From contig CALRXU020000002.1 of assembly GCA_943372215.1 (NCBI GenBank), positions 124,001-188,000 of the forward strand: a stretch of 64,000 nt of DNA, in the 5' to 3' direction. Each line of letters opens with the position of its first letter. Position 1 is the stretch's first letter. The position numbers and the translations under genes were made by a program. The notes under the pieces were generated by a model. It searched no databases. It was not told where the DNA came from and saw only the letters and a list, made by a program, of their open reading frames with translations. Below, one piece after another: positions 52,007-61,711 of this stretch. The DNA is from UBA6183 sp943372215. Lineage in GTDB: Bacteria > Bacteroidota > Bacteroidia > UKL13-3.

Positions 52007-54436
52007 ATGAAAAAAATTTCCTTACTAAGTTTGGTATTGGTTTTTGCCCTATGTATAAACGCGCAGGTGCTCACCCAAACCATTAGAGGCACCATTTTAG
52101 ATGCAGACAGCAAATTGCCCATTATTGGGGCAACGATTAAAATACTGGGTAGCAATCCGGTGATGGGAACATCCACCGATGTTAACGGTGAATTTAAGTT
52201 GGAAAAAGTACCCATTGGAAACATCACCGTGCAAATTAGCTACCTCGGTTACGAAACCAAAACCATTCCTGATATCCAGTTAAACGCAGGAAAAGAAACG
52301 GTATTAAACATCAGTTTACAGGAGTCGGTGGTGAAGATGGATGAAGCCGTGGTATCTGCCAATGGAATAGATAAAGGCAGTGCACGCAATGAGATGAATA
52401 TGATCAGCACGCGTTCCGTTTCGTTGGAAGATTCAAAACGATACGTGGGTAGTTTTAACGACCCTGCCAGGATATTGAACAACTTTGCGGGTGTGGCCAA
52501 CTCCCAAAATGGCGAAAACGACATCATTGTTCGGGGCAATTCACCCAAATACATGCAATGGCGTTTAGAAGGCGTTGAAATAGCCAACCCCACACACTTT
52601 GCCGACCAGAATGGGGTAAAAGGTGGCATTAGTGCATTAAACAACAGTTTGTTGGCACCTTCTGATTTTTCAACTGGGGCATTTTCGGCTGAGTATGGCG
52701 ATGTGTTATCTGGTGTGTATGATGTGAAACTGCGCGCAGGTAACAACCAAAAATTTGAAGCCACCTTAGGATTTGGTATTATTGGTACAGATATCACCTT
52801 AGAAGGGCCATTTAAAAAAGGTTACGGAGGCTCTTACCTCGTCAACTATAGGTATTCTACCGTTTCATTAATTAGTGATTTAGGGTTGGTAGAAGTTCCA
52901 GGAGCCCTTAAGTTTCAGGATGCAGCCTTTAAACTGGTTTTCCCTACTAAAAAAGCAGGTGTGTTTTCCATGTTTGGATTGGGAGGATTGAGCGGATTCA
53001 GGCTAGATAGTATTGGACCCGATGTGTTTTCTACCCCAACCAATAAAGCCACAACAGGCCGTTTAAGCGAAGATTATGATAAAGATGCATTCTTAGCCAA
53101 TTATGGGCTAACCCACACCATTAATTTAAACAAAAAGAGTTACCTGTCAACCACTGTTGCATACTCAAACAATGGCATTTTAGAAGATATTTACAGAACA
53201 ATTACCACTCAGGTAAAGGACCAACAGGGGAATGTATCTGACTCTGTGGGCGACCGCCTATTGAATTACAAAAACAGGTTAAGCAGAAGTGTGTATCGCG
53301 GAGCAGTTACTTACAACAATAAAATAGATGCTAAAAATACCATACAGGCCGGTACCAAGTATGCCTTGTTTGTTTTTGATATGAATACCAGCCAACTGAA
53401 TACCACCAACCAACGTGTTTCATTGGTAGATAGGAATGAGCAGATTGCTAACCTGCGTAACTTCGTCAATTGGAAACACCGCTTTAGTCCCTTTATTACC
53501 ATGGTGGCCGGATTCCACAACATGAATGTGTTGTACAATAACAAAAGCACCATTGAGCCACGCATTGCTTTTCAAGCCAAACTCAATAGCTCCAACAGCA
53601 TAAACATTGGGTACGGAAAACACAGTGCCATGGAAAGTGTGCACAACTACTTTACAAAAGTAACCGATGCCAATGGCAACACCACCGAGCCCAATAAGGA
53701 CCTTGGTTTGTTAAAAGCCGATCACGTGGTGTTGGGTTACGAGCGAAAATTATCCAAAAACATGCGGTTAAAAGCAGAAGTTTATTACCAATATTTATAC
53801 GACCTACCTGTTGAAAACAACGATACCAGTTATTATGCCACCATAAACGAAGCCAACGATTTTCGTTATGTAGATTTGGTAAATAAAGGAACCGGACAAA
53901 ACTATGGTCTTGAAATTACCTTGGAACGTTTTTTTGCTGATAACTACTATTTCCTCATCAATGGATCGTTGTTTAACTCCACCTATAAAAGCTTAGAAGG
54001 GGTTGAACGGAATACCATTTACAATGGCAATTACTTGGTAAACATGCTTGCAGGTAAAGATTTTGTCAATTTGGGTAAGAAGAAAAATCAGGTGCTGAGT
54101 CTGAATGCCAAATTGTTTTTTGCTGGAGGCCAACGACAAATATTGTTATTACGCGATGCCAATGGAAACTTGGATGTAGACCCGGCAGCTAACAGGTTTT
54201 GGGATTATAAAAATGCTTACCGCGATAAAATTGACGATGTGTACGAAATTACCATATCTGTAAACTATAAATGGAATAAACCAAAAGCAACACATGAGTT
54301 GTATTTAAACTTGCAAAACCTTACCGGAACGCAAGCAAGAATTTCTGAGTTTTATGATTCCAGAAAACCCAATGGTGTAGATCACGTTAAACAATTCGGA
54401 TTTTTTCCTAACCTGATGTACCGTTTATACTTTTAA
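52007..54436 (+). CDS. TonB-dependent outer-membrane receptor with CarboxypepD-regulatory domain
   Basis: The 809-residue protein has a signal peptide (LVLVFALCINAQ), a CarboxypepD-like domain (IRGTILDADSKLPIIGATI), a plug (NFAGVANSQNGENDIIVRGN, WRLEGVEIANPTHF) and a beta-barrel ending in LMYRLYF. It is a paralogue of the receptor at 33990: the DPAR-FAGVA and IIVRGN-P-WxxEGxEI blocks correspond one to one. It lacks a SusD partner. Its neighbour regulator is a LytS/LytTR pair rather than a PAS-LuxR protein. Substrate unknown. Confidence 0.92.
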   Translation: MKKISLLSLVLVFALCINAQVLTQTIRGTILDADSKLPIIGATIKILGSNPVMGTSTDVNGEFKLEKVPIGNITVQISYLGYETKTIPDIQLNAGKETVLNISLQESVVKMDEAVVSANGIDKGSARNEMNMISTRSVSLEDSKRYVGSFNDPARILNNFAGVANSQNGENDIIVRGNSPKYMQWRLEGVEIANPTHFADQNGVKGGISALNNSLLAPSDFSTGAFSAEYGDVLSGVYDVKLRAGNNQKFEATLGFGIIGTDITLEGPFKKGYGGSYLVNYRYSTVSLISDLGLVEVPGALKFQDAAFKLVFPTKKAGVFSMFGLGGLSGFRLDSIGPDVFSTPTNKATTGRLSEDYDKDAFLANYGLTHTINLNKKSYLSTTVAYSNNGILEDIYRTITTQVKDQQGNVSDSVGDRLLNYKNRLSRSVYRGAVTYNNKIDAKNTIQAGTKYALFVFDMNTSQLNTTNQRVSLVDRNEQIANLRNFVNWKHRFSPFITMVAGFHNMNVLYNNKSTIEPRIAFQAKLNSSNSINIGYGKHSAMESVHNYFTKVTDANGNTTEPNKDLGLLKADHVVLGYERKLSKNMRLKAEVYYQYLYDLPVENNDTSYYATINEANDFRYVDLVNKGTGQNYGLEITLERFFADNYYFLINGSLFNSTYKSLEGVERNTIYNGNYLVNMLAGKDFVNLGKKKNQVLSLNAKLFFAGGQRQILLLRDANGNLDVDPAANRFWDYKNAYRDKIDDVYEITISVNYKWNKPKATHELYLNLQNLTGTQARISEFYDSRKPNGVDHVKQFGFFPNLMYRLYF

Positions 54437-54506
54437 TGAAAGTAAGCTACCTATTTATGATCATTCGCGTGATATTAGTTATTGTTAAACACCTTAACCT
54501 ATAAAT

Positions 54507-55205
54507 ATGAATTCGCTTGAACACCTGCACCGAAAAAAAATGGCCCTGTTGGCGGGCAGCTCACTCCTTATCATGGCTATTTTTGCAGGTGTTGGGTATG
54601 GTTATGCGTTTAACGTAATTTACAAAGCAAACCATGCAGCAGCCACACTTCAACAATTGCAGCAATCTCATGGCCTGCTTAGGCTAACCATAGCTTGTTT
54701 TACTGCAATTATGGTATTGGATGTGGTTGTTGCATGGACATTGCATGAACTGTTTAAAAACTTAAACCAATCTTTAGCCTCCATCACCACCATGTTCAGG
54801 CTGGTTTACGCAGCTGTATTGGCTGCTTCACTGTTTAACTTATTAAACGTGTTGGAGTTGTTAAAACTTAGCCCTCAGAACCCGGAAATAATCATGCTAC
54901 ACATGAACTTATTTTTAAGCACATGGTCGTGGGGGCTTATTGTATTTGGATGCCATTTGTTTTTATTGGGCATATTGGTTTACCAATGTGGCTTTTTGCC
55001 CAGAATAATTGGTTATGTAGCAAATTTTGCGGGGCTTTGTTACGTTATATCCAACACCCTAAACCTGCTTTTTCCTGCTTACCAGTTGTATAAAGATACC
55101 GTTGATGCCGTGCTGGCTTTGCCTATGGCCCTCGGGGAGTTGTTGCTTGCGGGTTGGCTCATTCATTGGGGAATAAAAAAAAATCAATCACTCATCTTTC
55201 AATAA
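54507..55205 (+). CDS. DUF4386-family membrane protein
   Basis: The 232-residue protein has six hydrophobic segments and the DUF4386 pattern: RKKMALLAGSSLLIMAIFAG at the start, a long polar first loop, IMVLDVVVAWTLHEL, and LFLLGILVYQCGFLPRIIGY near residue 160. The family function is unknown. A second DUF4386 gene lies 386 bases further on, separated by a small lipoprotein gene, so the three may form a unit. Confidence 0.85.
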   Translation: MNSLEHLHRKKMALLAGSSLLIMAIFAGVGYGYAFNVIYKANHAAATLQQLQQSHGLLRLTIACFTAIMVLDVVVAWTLHELFKNLNQSLASITTMFRLVYAAVLAASLFNLLNVLELLKLSPQNPEIIMLHMNLFLSTWSWGLIVFGCHLFLLGILVYQCGFLPRIIGYVANFAGLCYVISNTLNLLFPAYQLYKDTVDAVLALPMALGELLLAGWLIHWGIKKNQSLIFQ

Positions 55206-55210
55206 ATCAC

Positions 55211-55564
55211 ATGAAAACAATTCAAATTACCTGCATGGCAGCACTACTTGCAATAGTATTAAACTCATGCTCAGTTCAACAGTTTCCTGTAAACACCAAA
55301 ACCCAACCTTTTCAAAATGGGGGTAGGCTATTTGGCGAAAGAATGGAAAAATGTGGGAAAAATCCATGGAAGTTAGCCTACAAAAAGAGTGCAGACATCC
55401 ACGTGTTAGGTTTCAATGTAAAATCTAGTAATATACAAAATATGGCAGAGGAGTTGAAGGCTAATTCATACACCATTGAAACCAAATCTAACTTCATCAT
55501 CTGTTTAATAACTTCTGGTATGGTTGATTATAAAGTGGTTAAAGTGATTAAACGAGACAATTAA
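55211..55564 (+). CDS. Small hypothetical lipoprotein
   Basis: The 117-residue protein starts at MKTIQITCMA with a lipobox VLNSC near residue 18 and a basic mature part (KCGKNPWKLAYKKSADIHVL). The frame is open from 55154 inside the preceding gene, but ATG at 55211 gives a proper signal peptide and lies 5 bases after that gene's stop. No family recognised. It sits between two DUF4386 genes. Confidence 0.6.
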   Translation: MKTIQITCMAALLAIVLNSCSVQQFPVNTKTQPFQNGGRLFGERMEKCGKNPWKLAYKKSADIHVLGFNVKSSNIQNMAEELKANSYTIETKSNFIICLITSGMVDYKVVKVIKRDN

Positions 55565-55590
55565 AGTTGAATAACCAAAACCCGTAAAAT

Positions 55591-56274
55591 ATGATGAATA
55601 AGCAATTGGCAGCGCGTATTTTTGGTGCATGTTTCCTCATATCCTTTTTATCTTATGGCATTGGCATAGGGCTTATGGAAGTGTTGCAAACACTTGGTAC
55701 TGCACCAGCTGAAATCATTGCCCATAAAAACCAAATTGCAACGGGAGGGGTGTTGGTTACTTTTTTACATACCCTGTTTAACATCGGATTGCTCGTGAGC
55801 ATGTTTTACCTCATCAAACCGTTTCAGCCAATAGGCTCATACTTTTATTTAAGCTCGGGCCTTTTAGCAACGTTGCTATTGGCTTTGGGTGGCCTTTTTT
55901 TGATGCTGTCCGCATGCATGATTGAGCAGGCCATGCAAACAAATCCACCAGATATATTGTGGGTTAATACCATACAAACCCTTGCTGTTAAAAGCAACTT
56001 TTATGCTTACCAGATAGGTATGGCCATTTGGGGTGCTGGTGGTATAGCTTTATGTTTGGTGTTGGTTCAAACAAGCCTTGTCCCAAAGATTTTGCCCCAA
56101 TTTGGATTGGTGGGTTATGCCATTTTTGTAACAGGCACCTTGTTGGAATTGTTTGGCTATCCTTGGGGACTTGCATGCTCTGTTCCTGGTGGGTTATTTG
56201 AGCTTGCGTTAAGCATTTGGCTATTGGTAAAGGGGGTAAACGTAAGGAGTAGCGAAATGCCATTTAGTGGGTAA
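55591..56274 (+). CDS. DUF4386-family membrane protein
   Basis: This 227-residue protein has six hydrophobic segments and the same layout as the gene at 54507: AARIFGACFLISFLSYGIGI, a loop with HKNQIATGGVLVTFL, YLIKPFQPIGSYFYLSSG, and LVPKILPQFGLVGYAIFVTG. It is probably a diverged duplicate of the first DUF4386 gene. The family function is unknown. The 200 bases after it contain nothing I can call. Confidence 0.85.
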   Translation: MMNKQLAARIFGACFLISFLSYGIGIGLMEVLQTLGTAPAEIIAHKNQIATGGVLVTFLHTLFNIGLLVSMFYLIKPFQPIGSYFYLSSGLLATLLLALGGLFLMLSACMIEQAMQTNPPDILWVNTIQTLAVKSNFYAYQIGMAIWGAGGIALCLVLVQTSLVPKILPQFGLVGYAIFVTGTLLELFGYPWGLACSVPGGLFELALSIWLLVKGVNVRSSEMPFSG

Positions 56275-56474
56275 TCCGTTGTTGAATTGAATCATCAACT
56301 CCCATCTTCGTTGTTCTATGATGTAAATAGAATCATGCTCCGCTAAGAATGCGGGAAATCAAACAACTATACCCATAAATATGCTCTTCGCGGCAATAAG
56401 TCTGTCCAGCACCAGCAAGCTGGTAGGCTATCAGCTATGCAAGACTGCCTCAGAAAAGCATCAATAAAGCGTGC

Positions 56475-57347
56475 TTAAAATGAAAGGTTTACCGTTGACG
56501 CCAAACGATCAGTAACGTAAATATTTTGCAATGGGTTTACACACATCACTGGTATGCCTGCTTCATTGTTAATTACATTTTGCTCTTCAGGCCCTATAAT
56601 CATGTCTTTTAATCCTTTTTCGTTGGTGGTAAGAATAATAATCATATTAGCCTCAATAGATTTGGCATAATCAATAAATGATTTTGAGAAACTTTTGGTA
56701 TAGGTTTCCTGTTCAATTACCTCAAAATCAATATCGTGATTGGTTAGGTATTTTTTAACAAAATTCAGGTTTAGTTTAATGCGGTCGTCCACCAATTCAT
56801 CATACCCTTTTTGCCTAAACAAGTATACCTTGGCATTTAGCATTTTAGCAAACGAAATGGTTTGCATGGTTTTTTGTTTGGTTTCCACACTCGCATCAAT
56901 AGGCGATACAATGCGGGTATAACCGGCCTCGCTAGGCAACTCGTGTTGAACAATAATAACAGGTACCTTGCTGGATGATACAACTTTTAACGCATACGCA
57001 CCAACCAAACGTTGTATGCCTTGCACCCCATGTGTTCCGAGCACAATAAGGGATGCACCCAATTCTTCTGCCATCTCGCCAATGGTGTTGAAAATATTGC
57101 CTTCCTTTAGTTTATAAGAGCAAGTTACCTTATAACGGCTTGCAATCAATTCAGACAAGCGTTTTAACTTGGTTTCCAAGTATTGCTCATCTTCTTTTTT
57201 CTTTTTTAAATCTTCTTTGGTTGTTTTGTCAATTACGTGAAACAAACAAACTTCTTCACCGCTTTTTTGGGCAATTGTAGCTGCATGCATAGCAGCACAT
57301 TCTGTAACCTGGCTAAAATCTGTTGGTACAAGTATAATAGATGGCAT
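56475..57347 (-). CDS. Tandem-domain universal stress protein (UspA family)
   Basis: The 290-residue protein has two Usp folds. Domain 1 has the start strand IILVPTDFS and the ATP-loop region VLGTHGVQGIQRLVGAYALK; the spacing GVQG then five residues then GA is shorter than the usual G-2x-G-9x-G(S/T), so ATP binding is uncertain. Domain 2 begins at TRIVSPIDASVETKQ and ends with a degenerate loop. Tandem Usp proteins respond to starvation or redox stress. It is followed by a gap of 18 bases from the HD-domain gene upstream on the same strand. Confidence 0.88.
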   Translation of the reverse strand: MPSIILVPTDFSQVTECAAMHAATIAQKSGEEVCLFHVIDKTTKEDLKKKKEDEQYLETKLKRLSELIASRYKVTCSYKLKEGNIFNTIGEMAEELGASLIVLGTHGVQGIQRLVGAYALKVVSSSKVPVIIVQHELPSEAGYTRIVSPIDASVETKQKTMQTISFAKMLNAKVYLFRQKGYDELVDDRIKLNLNFVKKYLTNHDIDFEVIEQETYTKSFSKSFIDYAKSIEANMIIILTTNEKGLKDMIIGPEEQNVINNEAGIPVMCVNPLQNIYVTDRLASTVNLSF

Positions 57348-57365
57348 AAAACTGAACTATTTAGT

Positions 57366-57953
57366 TTATTGATATGATTCAACAATAATATTAATTTTTT
57401 CGAGATATTTAAGCTTTGTTTCTTCCCTCAGGCTTTTGGCACTGTTGGTGAAATATTGGTGATTACTCAGGAATTTCTTTTGTAATCTATTCCACTGTTC
57501 TTCATTTTCCAATACCCCCAAATCAGTTAACTCGTTAAATAATTTGCCGCCAATCTCCCAAAAATCATCACGCCCCAGGTAATCCAAGTCAGCATCACAA
57601 ATAATCTCTTCAAGCAGATTATTAGGCGATTGTGGTATCTTAGTGGCCAGAATCATGTTGCATATCGTGTCAATTTCTGCTGGCGCATATTCAAAACCGG
57701 GCAGGAGTTCCCTGGCTATTTCGCATCCTTTAAGCTCATGGTCATTCATTTGGTAAATAAAACCACAATCGTGGTAGGCCACAGCCGTAAACAGCAAGTT
57801 GCGTTCATATTCCCCAATGTTTTCAAGCGAAGCAAGTTTTTTTGCAGATTCCATCACATCATTGATGTGTAAAATGCTGTGGTAGTAAAGGTTTTGGGGA
57901 AGCTCTTTACTCATTTTGTTCATAATAAACCCAATGGCTTCTTTTACTTTCAT
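57366..57953 (-). CDS. HD-domain hydrolase
   Basis: The 195-residue protein has the HD pattern: His in ILHINDVMESAK, the paired AYHDCGFIYQ (HD) near residue 60, and CDADLDYLGRDDF with the distal Asp. These coordinate metals for phosphohydrolase activity on nucleotides or related compounds. It is the gene just upstream of the double UspA gene (18-base gap), so both may belong to one stress operon. Confidence 0.85.
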   Translation of the reverse strand: MKVKEAIGFIMNKMSKELPQNLYYHSILHINDVMESAKKLASLENIGEYERNLLFTAVAYHDCGFIYQMNDHELKGCEIARELLPGFEYAPAEIDTICNMILATKIPQSPNNLLEEIICDADLDYLGRDDFWEIGGKLFNELTDLGVLENEEQWNRLQKKFLSNHQYFTNSAKSLREETKLKYLEKINIIVESYQ

Positions 57954-58051
57954 ACATCAAAGTTAAATTTTAAAACAGGATTGTGAATACCACATTATGG
58001 GGATGTACAATTTATTGTTAATTTGGCATCAGGTAATCTATTGTAAGGCAA

Positions 58052-58765
58052 ATGTTGTTGTATGTATTATTGGTGGTACTCCTGCTGATGGTTTTAGCAA
58101 TTGGAGTGTTTATGTTGCTTTCGCTGCGAAAGCAAAGAAGCATGAAGCTATTTAAGCATACCCGCCTGCATATTGCATCTGATTTGCACGATGAAATTGG
58201 TGCTGCTTTAAGCAGTATTTCTTTCTACAGTGAAGCGTGTCGGTTAAGTGTTGAGCAAAACAATTTAAAAACCGCCACAGAGTTACTGGCTAAAATTGGC
58301 AACACTTCACGCGAAACCATTGAATCCATGTCAGATATTGTGTGGGTTGCCCATCCTAAAAATGATGAGTCGGAAAAACTCTTTCAACGCATAGCCAATT
58401 TTGGATATGAACGGTTTGGGCATACCACAACCCATTTTTACTGTTACACGGATGATGCAATAGCCAATATGGTGTTACCCGTTATCATTCGAAAAAACTT
58501 GTATTTAATTTGTAAAGAGGCTCTAAATAACACAGCCAAATATGCGCAAGCTAAACATGTTGAGTTGCTCATTAAATACCAAAAAAAGCAGTTGGTGGTG
58601 GTGATAAAAGATGATGGAATTGGGTTTATAAACGCCCAGCAACAAGAAGGAAATGGGCTATTGAACATGAGGATGAGGGCTCACCAGATGAATGCCACAT
58701 TTCATTTGGTTACCCAACCCGAAAAAGGCACTTCCATTGCTTTAACTATTCCACTCTCCCCCTAA
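58052..58765 (+). CDS. HisKA_3-type sensor histidine kinase, single membrane helix
   Basis: The 237-residue protein is one N-terminal membrane helix (LLYVLLVVLLLMVLAIGVF) followed directly by a HisKA_3 helix, IASDLHDEIGAALSSISFYS with the phospho-accepting His. A HATPase segment comes next (LYLICKEALNNTAKYAQAKH, GNGLLNMRMRAHQM). It lacks an extracellular sensor domain, so the signal may come from the membrane or a partner. Its regulator is 41 bases downstream. Confidence 0.9.
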   Translation: MLLYVLLVVLLLMVLAIGVFMLLSLRKQRSMKLFKHTRLHIASDLHDEIGAALSSISFYSEACRLSVEQNNLKTATELLAKIGNTSRETIESMSDIVWVAHPKNDESEKLFQRIANFGYERFGHTTTHFYCYTDDAIANMVLPVIIRKNLYLICKEALNNTAKYAQAKHVELLIKYQKKQLVVVIKDDGIGFINAQQQEGNGLLNMRMRAHQMNATFHLVTQPEKGTSIALTIPLSP

Positions 58766-58806
58766 AAGGTGATTTTTTATTCAGCAAACAAATTTATCTT
58801 CGATCC

Positions 58807-59448
58807 ATGGAAATCAGGATATGCCTTTTTGATGATAGCCCAAGGGTGATAGAATCGTTGACTACGCTGTTTGAGTTGGTTGATGGTATAGAAATAGTGA
58901 AGGCATTTCAACAACCCACAGATGTGGTGTATAAAGTAAATGCCAGCAAGGCTAACCTCATTGTGATGGATATTGATATGCCTGAAACAGATGGTATAGC
59001 TGCCGTTAAAACGTTGCGTGCAAATGGGGTAAATATCCCAATAATAATGTTCACTGTTTTTGAAGACGAGGATAAAATTTTCGAAGCAATTTGTGCCGGG
59101 GCAAATGGCTATTTGCTCAAAAATACAGAGCCCCATAAGCTGATTGATTCCATTAAAGAGGTGATGGATGGTGGTGCACCAATGAGCCCTGTTATTGCAA
59201 GAAAAGTGCTGCAAATGTTTGCACACCATAAACCTACATTGGTAACTCCTCACAATTATGAGCTTACACCAAGGGAAGGGGAAATACTCAAACAGCTTAC
59301 GTTGGGCCTCAGTTATAAAATGATTGCTTCCGAATGCAACATCAGCTTTGAAACCGTTCGTACACACATTAAAAATATTTATGCCAAACTGCATGTGGCT
59401 TCTATGACGGAGGCCGTGGCAAAAGCCATTCATGAAAAGCTGGTATAA
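58807..59448 (+). CDS. NarL/LuxR-type response regulator
   Basis: The 213-residue protein has a receiver domain (CLFDDSPRVIESL, phospho-Asp in IVMDIDMPE, Lys in YLLKNTEP) and a LuxR helix-turn-helix (LTPREGEILKQLTLGLSYKM, ISFETVRTHIKNIYAKLHV). It is the partner of the kinase upstream and similar in layout to the regulator at 17133. The adjacent adenylate cyclase gene is 123 bases on and could be a target. Confidence 0.92.
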   Translation: MEIRICLFDDSPRVIESLTTLFELVDGIEIVKAFQQPTDVVYKVNASKANLIVMDIDMPETDGIAAVKTLRANGVNIPIIMFTVFEDEDKIFEAICAGANGYLLKNTEPHKLIDSIKEVMDGGAPMSPVIARKVLQMFAHHKPTLVTPHNYELTPREGEILKQLTLGLSYKMIASECNISFETVRTHIKNIYAKLHVASMTEAVAKAIHEKLV

Positions 59449-59571
59449 AGCAAACGGTTGAGTAAGTTAAGCAATAGGCGAGGGGAAGAAAGCCTAAGTT
59501 TTAAAAATGGCAATGGTGCTTTAAGCATCAATAAATAAAGGTTTCAAATGATTGTAATTAATTAACAAAAG

Positions 59572-61602
59572 ATGATGTTTCATAAAATAATTCAAAAAAG
59601 AGCCATACCGCTTTTATGTTTAGGGCTAGTGCTTTGTTTGCCTGTTATTCAAGTATTTGGACAAAAAGGAGAGGTAACTAAAAAAACGCCATCAGTGTCG
59701 TTAAGCATAGATAGCATCAATAAAGTATTTTATAAGGCACTTTGGGCTTTTTCTCCCAATGATTCGGCTGATATGGCCAAGCCAGATTATAATGATAAGA
59801 ACTGGAAACAGATTTATCCTGAAGATATTGATTCGAGTTTGCTCAATGGCATAGGATGGTTTAGGCTTTCTTTCACGGTTGATTCATCTTGGCTGAATAC
59901 TCCTTTGGCTTTTTCATTTTCCCAAAAGGGAGCGTCAGAAATTTACCTCGATGGGAAACAAATTAAAAGTTATGGTGTCATCAAAGGAAAGGATAGCACC
60001 GAATACTATAATCCTCGTAAGACCCCTTTTATAGTGAATATAAATTCCACTGGCAAACATGTATTGGCCATCAGGTACGCCAAGTTTCATTTTGAGGATG
60101 GATATGATGATTTTGGGTTTGAGCTCAACGTTGGAATTGCTGACGATACGATTGAAGATAGTGAAGCAAACAATGTGATAAGTACAATGATTTTAACCAT
60201 TCTTGCCATATTTTTTCTCTCCTTGGGTTTTCTTCATTTTTTGTTTTACCTGTTTTACAGGCAAAATGCTTCCAATTTATGGTTTAGTTTATTTATGGTA
60301 TCTATTGCCGGAATATGGCTTTCTATATTTGGGGTAATCTATAGCAACAACCCATACTTGGGTTATCGGTTCGGGGATGCTATTTTTATCTTTTCTAATA
60401 TTGCCTGTGTAACCTTCCCCATGTTTATTCATATTTTATTTAATACTAAAAAGAAGATTTGGTGGATGATTCCCTTGTTCTTATTTGGGGGAAGTCTTTT
60501 TATGTGGTACACAAATTTGCATGAAACAGATATTTTTATGATTGCATTGGTGGTTTATGCTGCAGGGTACAGCTTAATCAGTTTGTTCAGGGCAATCATC
60601 AAAAAAGTAAGAGGAGCACTTTTTTTAGGAATAGGCTTTGGCTTCTTTCTGGTTTCATTAATTGCTATTACCATCTTAGGTGCTGTAGCAGGAAGTATTG
60701 AAATAAGTTCGGCAAACTCCTTGATGGCTCAGATTTTGGGTGTTGTTATTCTATTGGATATTGTGAGTATTCCCATCACCATGTCAATATACCAAGCGTG
60801 GATATTTGCCCGTTTAAACAAAGATTTATCTGCACAGTTATTGCAGGTACAAGAGCTTTCGGCAACAACCATTAAACAGGAACAAGAAAAGAAACAATTG
60901 CTGGAAAACCAAAATGTGGCCTTGGAGGGTATGGTGAAAGATCGCACGGCACAACTTTCTGCTGAAAAACAAAAATCAGACGATTTGTTGTTGAATATTT
61001 TACCCGAAGAAATTGCTACTGAGCTCAAGCAAAACGGACAGTCGGCAGCACGGCAATACAACCATGTATCGGTGTTGTTTACAGATTTTGTAAACTTTAC
61101 CGGCTTAAGTGAGCAAATGACAGCAACAGATTTGGTGGCTGAAATACACCGCAACTTTACCGCTTTTGACGATATTATTGAGCGGCATGGACTGGAAAAA
61201 ATAAAAACGATAGGCGATGCCTACCTGGCAGTATGTGGCATGCCCAACGAAACGTCAGACCATGCCCAGCGTGTGGTAAAAGCGGCAATGGAAATCAATA
61301 CCTACATGCAGGTAAATAAAGGCAAGTTTCAAATCCGTATTGGCATACACAGCGGCCCAGTTGTGGCAGGTATTGTGGGGGTAAAAAAATACGCATATGA
61401 CATTTGGGGCGATACCGTAAACACGGCAAGCCGCATGGAAAGCACCAGCGAGGCTGGGAAAATCAATATCAGTGCAGCAACTTATGAGTTAATTAAACGT
61501 GAATTTACGTGTACCTACCGTGGAAAAATCAATGCCAAAAACAAAGGTGAAGTGGACATGTATTTTGTAGAGGAAAAAACGGAAGACCATAAGATTGGTT
61601 AA
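59572..61602 (+). CDS. Membrane class III adenylate cyclase (DISM-like sensor, 7TM, cyclase)
   Basis: The 676-residue protein has a signal peptide, a periplasmic beta-sandwich over residues 35-195 (FRLSFTVDSSWLNTPLAFSF), about seven membrane helices over 205-410 and a coiled coil near 425-470. A class III cyclase domain follows over about 495-665. Metal-binding D505 (LFTDFVNFT) and D549 (KTIGDAYLAV) are present. K543 (EKIKTIGD) and D610 (YDIWGDTVN) are the Lys/Asp pair that selects ATP, so the product should be cyclic AMP. The layout resembles 7TMR-DISM sensors fused to a cyclase. It follows a two-component pair but its own promoter was not identified. Confidence 0.9.
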   Translation: MMFHKIIQKRAIPLLCLGLVLCLPVIQVFGQKGEVTKKTPSVSLSIDSINKVFYKALWAFSPNDSADMAKPDYNDKNWKQIYPEDIDSSLLNGIGWFRLSFTVDSSWLNTPLAFSFSQKGASEIYLDGKQIKSYGVIKGKDSTEYYNPRKTPFIVNINSTGKHVLAIRYAKFHFEDGYDDFGFELNVGIADDTIEDSEANNVISTMILTILAIFFLSLGFLHFLFYLFYRQNASNLWFSLFMVSIAGIWLSIFGVIYSNNPYLGYRFGDAIFIFSNIACVTFPMFIHILFNTKKKIWWMIPLFLFGGSLFMWYTNLHETDIFMIALVVYAAGYSLISLFRAIIKKVRGALFLGIGFGFFLVSLIAITILGAVAGSIEISSANSLMAQILGVVILLDIVSIPITMSIYQAWIFARLNKDLSAQLLQVQELSATTIKQEQEKKQLLENQNVALEGMVKDRTAQLSAEKQKSDDLLLNILPEEIATELKQNGQSAARQYNHVSVLFTDFVNFTGLSEQMTATDLVAEIHRNFTAFDDIIERHGLEKIKTIGDAYLAVCGMPNETSDHAQRVVKAAMEINTYMQVNKGKFQIRIGIHSGPVVAGIVGVKKYAYDIWGDTVNTASRMESTSEAGKINISAATYELIKREFTCTYRGKINAKNKGEVDMYFVEEKTEDHKIG

Positions 61603-61623
61603 TTTCAAGGATATTTTAAGGAG

Positions 61624-61682
61624 GTGGCGCAGAGCTGTGGTTTGTAACCAAGGAAGAAACTTTGGGAATACACGTGAGCTAA
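61624..61682. repeat. Diverged partial copy of the 41-46 kb interspersed repeat
   Basis: GTGGCGCAGAGCTGTGGTTT, GTAACCAAGGAA and ACGTGAGCTA correspond in order to the GTCGCAGACCTGCGGTTTGT, GACAAAGGAA and TTTGAGCTAG blocks of copy A, with a deletion. It lies 15-30 kb from the other copies, again just past the 3' end of a minus-strand hypothetical lipoprotein gene. Confidence 0.5.
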
Positions 61683-61711
61683 TGGCATTGATGTTGTTGG
61701 TTGTTTTTCTT

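Noticed and set aside
56275..56474. Gap after the second DUF4386 gene considered as an RNA gene
   Set aside because: No tRNA cloverleaf, riboswitch core or strong hairpin with a T-run is visible.
58777..59433. 218-codon minus-strand frame
   Set aside because: It is the antisense shadow of the NarL-type regulator at 58807-59448; its translation is rich in Cys and His with no domain pattern.
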